A DNA stretch of 64,000 nucleotides, from assembly GCF_000025305.1 (NCBI RefSeq), contig NC_013740.1, forward strand, positions 1,240,001-1,304,000, given 5' to 3'. Each line of letters starts with the position of its first letter. Within the stretch, counting starts at the first letter, position 1. Shown here piece after piece: positions 60,513 to 64,000 of this stretch. The notes beneath the pieces were generated by a model. That model saw nothing but the letters and a program-made list of their open reading frames with translations. It made no database searches and was not told the origin of the DNA. The position numbers and the translations under genes were made by a program. Source of the DNA: Acidaminococcus fermentans DSM 20731. Lineage in GTDB: Bacteria; Bacillota; Negativicutes; Acidaminococcales; Acidaminococcaceae.

Positions 60513-61667
60513 TTAGATAAACATCTTTTTTAGTAGGGCTTTCTTCAGATTTTGAAGTTTTTCGAGCTTCCGCTGATGAAGGGTGATGAGGTTATCCAAA
60601 CAATCAATATAGTTCCCGATTGCTTTTTGTTCTTCAACTTTCGTCCAAGGAATGTTGATGGTTTTCATGCCTTCAATATCAATACTACGACCGTCCCGTA
60701 TTCCATAGACATGCGGTTTTAAATCGTGATTGATAAAGCGTTCAGATCTGAAGTAACAATAATAAAATCTGGAGTCTGTGCCTTCCCCATGAAATGTATG
60801 GTATGCAGGACTGATAATTCCTGATGTCGTTGCTTTTTCAAGACCTCCCTCGAAAGAACGAAGATGAACGATAAAATCCCCTGTCTCTACCTTTTTATAG
60901 TTTGCAAGGCTTTTCTTATCATATTGTAAATTTCGGTCTGAATCATCACGCCGTATCGTTCCACCACCTTGAATTATTGTAAGCGCAGAAAGATTCGGAT
61001 GGCCTTTATCTGAGTATTCTTCAAAGATAGCTCCCAGCTTACGCTGTTCCCAATCGTCCGTAAATCCGCTAAATCGTAGTTCTGGAACCCGTTTTCCATT
61101 TTTCGGAAACATTTTTTCCAAAAAGGATTTTTTTATCTTTTTTAGCATCTCATACTTACGCTGATGAAGGGTGATAAGGGAGTCGATGTGACTAAAATAG
61201 TTTCCCAGCTTTTCCTGCTCTTTATGCTCTGGCAACAACAAATCCAACTTCATAAGTACGCCTGCATTGAGTTTTGCACGCCCACCACCAACAAGCAAAG
61301 ATGATATATCAATCTGACTAAAAGCATAACTCAAAAATTTAGTATCTGCTATTCCAGTTTTACCTTGAAGTACATGCGCATGATTGTTAACCCAAATTCG
61401 CCCATTTACATAATGCACTGGATAATTTTGTAAATCATTCGCCCCATCTTCGGCTATTAAAATATATTCTCCATCATGCGTATATCCGTCTACATAATCT
61501 TGAACCCCATTTGCTCCATAATAAGGAGTTGTTCCATGGACACGTTTATTCGACGATACTGGAACACGAAGGTTATCATACCGGCCTACGATATCAGAAA
61601 CCTTACGCTGTTCCCAATCGTCTGTGAAGCCTTTGAATCTTAGTGCCGGTTTTTTCTTTAGGGCCAT
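60513..61667 (-). CDS. hsdS: Type I specificity subunit HsdS (384 aa)
   Basis: Two TRDs, each followed by a conserved helix: TRD1 starts after GFTDDWEQRKVSDIVGRYDN and its spacer is SLITLHQRKYEMLKKIKKSF; TRD2 starts at GFTDDWEQRKLGAIFEEYSD and ends with NLITLHQRKLEKLQNLKKAL. The repeats are also DNA-level direct repeats. Determines the bipartite target of the M and R subunits. ATG directly after the hsdM stop, ribosome site GGAGGG inside hsdM. Confidence 0.93.
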   Translation of the reverse strand: MALKKKPALRFKGFTDDWEQRKVSDIVGRYDNLRVPVSSNKRVHGTTPYYGANGVQDYVDGYTHDGEYILIAEDGANDLQNYPVHYVNGRIWVNNHAHVLQGKTGIADTKFLSYAFSQIDISSLLVGGGRAKLNAGVLMKLDLLLPEHKEQEKLGNYFSHIDSLITLHQRKYEMLKKIKKSFLEKMFPKNGKRVPELRFSGFTDDWEQRKLGAIFEEYSDKGHPNLSALTIIQGGGTIRRDDSDRNLQYDKKSLANYKKVETGDFIVHLRSFEGGLEKATTSGIISPAYHTFHGEGTDSRFYYCYFRSERFINHDLKPHVYGIRDGRSIDIEGMKTINIPWTKVEEQKAIGNYIDCLDNLITLHQRKLEKLQNLKKALLKKMFI

Positions 61668-61668
61668 T

Positions 61669-64000
61669 TTATTTCCCTCCCAGAAGTTTCTTCAGCTCTT
61701 CAATCCCTTTCAGATCCATTTCCGGTCCAGTCAGTTCTCCCAGCATCTGGATGAGCTCATGCTCCGTTTGTTGGATGCCCTGTTCCACATCATCCAGAGT
61801 TTCAGCATATTTTTCATTCAGGTCCTGCAGCTTACGAATCAGGGATTCCAGCAGATTGACAGGCAATTGCGCCAATTGGGTAGAAATAGGCCGTATCCAT
61901 TGTAAATCCAACAGATGGATGATTTCATCCGGAGTCAGATTATGGATCTTTTCCCGAGTCTGTTCCACCAATTTCTCTTCGCTTTCTTTAACTGCCCGTT
62001 TCAGGCTCTTTTCTTCCTTATCAAGACTTTCCACCTGCTGAAGAGTCTTCAGGGCCATTTCATTTTCTTCCGGATTTTTTTTCAGTTCTTTCAACAAAGG
62101 CGATATATTCTTCACTACAAAAGCATCGCCATTCTCATTCAAAGCAGAGGCTATGCTCTCTTTTTCTTCTTCCCCCATTTCATCCAATAGATTTTGGATT
62201 GCTTCGGGAATTTCCTGTAGCCGGTTCTGCTTGTTATGCAACTCGATCAATTGGTCCTGCATATACGTCTCCTGTACCAGGCTGAAAGCCAGCACATGTC
62301 CCTGCCAGCCTTCCTGGACTTCTGCTTCCTTGCCATTCTTCTTTTTCACCACCATATGAGGGTCTACCTGATTGGCAGCAGAAAGTCCCTCTGCCTGGAG
62401 GATTTCCAGATCGCCGGCAATCCGTCCATACTGGTTATGGAATAATTCATAAGCTTCATAGGGATCCAGAAGAGGAACTGTGGAAAAATGCCGAAAAAGC
62501 TCCTGGGTAGCATCTTCTTCCGCCTGGGCAATGGAAATTTTCTCCATTCCGTCAATCAGGGTATGGTGCAGATATTGGGGGAAATCCTTGAAATTCTGGG
62601 TAAATTTTTCTTGAAAATCTCTTACGGCCAGATTGTTTTCCACTGTCTTTCGGATATCCGGATTTTTCAGCTGAGCGTATCCCTGACAAGTGACAAAAAG
62701 CTCCTCTTTTAAAGTAGGGAACGTATCCCAGTAGGGCTGGAGTCCTGCCAGCTCGCTTTCCGGGATACCGCCAAACATGGTGGCATAGATATCCCAGCTT
62801 TCCGTAGGCTCTGATGAATCCACATACCGCGGAATATTTAGATTGTAGTCATTGGCACGGATTTCTTCCCGGCTCACTTTCCGGGCATACTGGGGTACAT
62901 CCCGCCGGCTGATGACTGTATCCACAATCCGACGAATGTCAGAAGCCCGGAGCTTGTTATTTTTTCCTTCTTTCACAAAACCCTTAGAAGCATCTACAAT
63001 CAATACATCCGTATTCTCCCGTTTTTGTCGCAGTACCATGATAATGGTAGGAATCCCCGTGCCGAAAAAGATATTGGCCGGCAGGCCGATTATGGCATCG
63101 ATATGATTGTATTCCACCAGGTTTTTCCGGATGGTTCCTTCCTCGCCGCCCCGGAAAAGGACCCCATGGGGCAGGACGATATTCATTATGCCGTCCGGTT
63201 TAAGATGATATAGGTCGTGGAGTAAAAATGCATAATCCGCCTTGGATTTGGGAGCCAGTCCAAAGCGAGAATACCGAGGGTCATTGTCTTTACCGCTGGG
63301 ATCCCATTGCTGGCTGTAGGGAGGATTCGAGACCACCGCATCCACATAAAGCGGATTGTAAGTCCCGGTGGGATCACTGTCATCAAAATAGGGCCAATCT
63401 TCTTCCAGTGTATCCCCATTCCTGGCAATGATATTGGCAGGCAGGATGCCTCGCATTACCAGATTCATACGGGTCAGGTTATAGGTATTTTGTTTCAGTT
63501 CCTGGGCATAATACCGGATTTTGTTGGCATCTTTCATATACTTGGCCGCTGCATGCCCTATGTTGATCAGCAAAGATCCGGACCCTGATGTAGGATCATA
63601 GATGGAAATTTCTTCCCGGCCCTGAAGATAGTGGGCAATGATTTCTGACATCAACTGAGAAACTTCATGGGGGGTATAGAATTCCCCGGCTTTTTTCCCG
63701 GCATTGGCTGCAAACTGACTGATTAAATATTCATAAATAAAACCCAGCACATCATAATCCTGTTTCCCATCCATGGGAATATCTTTGATTAACTGAAGCA
63801 GGTCTCGCACCGCTTTGGTCTGGGATTTGGTATTTTCTCCCAGTTTGCTTAACCCGGTTTCCAGTGTATTAAAAATTTTATCAAATACCAGTTTATGCGT
63901 AGGAGAAATCAAACGGGTAAAAGAACTGAGAGCCGTACGGACATTGTCTACAGTAAAGTCTCTTCCCATGCTCAGCCAAGTAGAAAACATGTCTTTATAA
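61669..64000 (-). CDS. hsdM: Type I methylase HsdM, 5' end outside the window
   Basis: N6-adenine methylase with the SAM-binding region EFYTPHEV and DPTSGSGSLL, catalytic NPPY (VVSNPPYSQQW), and a long C-terminal helical domain of ~250 residues (KTLQQVESLDKEEKSLKRAV). The frame stays open to the window edge, and the first Met (63990) is internal because the N-terminal helical domain is missing. At least 777 residues are visible. It methylates the HsdS site together with HsdS. Confidence 0.93.
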   Translation of the reverse strand, partial: YKDMFSTWLSMGRDFTVDNVRTALSSFTRLISPTHKLVFDKIFNTLETGLSKLGENTKSQTKAVRDLLQLIKDIPMDGKQDYDVLGFIYEYLISQFAANAGKKAGEFYTPHEVSQLMSEIIAHYLQGREEISIYDPTSGSGSLLINIGHAAAKYMKDANKIRYYAQELKQNTYNLTRMNLVMRGILPANIIARNGDTLEEDWPYFDDSDPTGTYNPLYVDAVVSNPPYSQQWDPSGKDNDPRYSRFGLAPKSKADYAFLLHDLYHLKPDGIMNIVLPHGVLFRGGEEGTIRKNLVEYNHIDAIIGLPANIFFGTGIPTIIMVLRQKRENTDVLIVDASKGFVKEGKNNKLRASDIRRIVDTVISRRDVPQYARKVSREEIRANDYNLNIPRYVDSSEPTESWDIYATMFGGIPESELAGLQPYWDTFPTLKEELFVTCQGYAQLKNPDIRKTVENNLAVRDFQEKFTQNFKDFPQYLHHTLIDGMEKISIAQAEEDATQELFRHFSTVPLLDPYEAYELFHNQYGRIAGDLEILQAEGLSAANQVDPHMVVKKKNGKEAEVQEGWQGHVLAFSLVQETYMQDQLIELHNKQNRLQEIPEAIQNLLDEMGEEEKESIASALNENGDAFVVKNISPLLKELKKNPEENEMALKTLQQVESLDKEEKSLKRAVKESEEKLVEQTREKIHNLTPDEIIHLLDLQWIRPISTQLAQLPVNLLESLIRKLQDLNEKYAETLDDVEQGIQQTEHELIQMLGELTGPEMDLKGIEELKKLLGGK

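Noticed and set aside
59902-61667. Invertible hsdS cassettes
   Set aside because: All three TRDs and their boundary repeats are in the same orientation, so inversion within the visible locus is not supported; cassette exchange remains possible.

Overview
The window looks like an accessory region of a diderm Firmicute of the class Negativicutes, probably an Acidaminococcaceae or Veillonellaceae relative. This is an inference. It rests on a trimeric autotransporter with an ESPR leader, a YadA-type outer-membrane anchor and a C-terminal SLH domain, on phage lysis genes that include a spanin-like pair, and on Firmicute-type ribosome binding sites throughout. There is no rRNA, no tRNA I could recognise and no CRISPR array. 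Nearly everything is mobile, defensive or surface-exposed, and many genes are broken.

Layout. 0.1-2.3 kb: a NUDIX / PD-(D/E)XK / DUF2075 helicase fusion. 2.9-11.1 kb: small cargo genes (orphan immunity-like proteins, a degraded DUF6883 toxin domain with a small partner, a Phd-Doc pair, a membrane/HTH pair, a CPCC protein, two near-identical ATP-grasp genes). They are separated by copies of a dispersed repeat that carries a terminator and, in some copies, a leftward promoter. 11.4-22 kb: a prophage-like element with integrase, excisionase, lysis cassette (spanin-like pair, amidase, holin-like genes) and replication genes (DNA polymerase A, a deleted DUF2815, DUF2800 nuclease, sigma-like regulator) but no capsid, tail or terminase genes. 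A 30-bp motif precedes three of its operons. Two secreted-protein genes sit where structural genes would be expected.

22.3-25.5 kb: an AT-rich ABC-three-component (ABC-3C) defence operon whose ATPase is frameshifted in a T7 tract. 25.9-31.9 kb: small membrane and hypothetical genes, several interrupted. 32.1-39.1 kb: aquaporin and the 2067-residue autotransporter. 39.6-43.5 kb: two large serine recombinases (one decayed) with SHOCT-like small genes. 43.6-49.3 kb: a truncated hsdR, an IS3-family element inserted in the dispersed repeat, a HigBA pair, a Fic protein and IS21-like end repeats.

49.6-53.4 kb: a DsbA-like protein, a radical SAM protein and an ArsR regulator that share an operator architecture, split by an IS200/IS605 element (TnpA and TnpB). 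53.5-55.7 kb: fragments, a methyltransferase and decayed ORFs. 55.7-64 kb: a type I restriction-modification locus read leftward, with hsdM (running off the window), hsdS, an orphan hsdS target-recognition cassette, hsdR and a tyrosine recombinase. The last two features suggest switching of specificity.

Together the genes describe a hotspot where defence, toxin-antitoxin and immunity cargo accumulates around integrases and a dispersed repeat. The repeat copies often carry pieces of the 11.4-kb integrase gene, so recombination around that integrase probably helped build the region.
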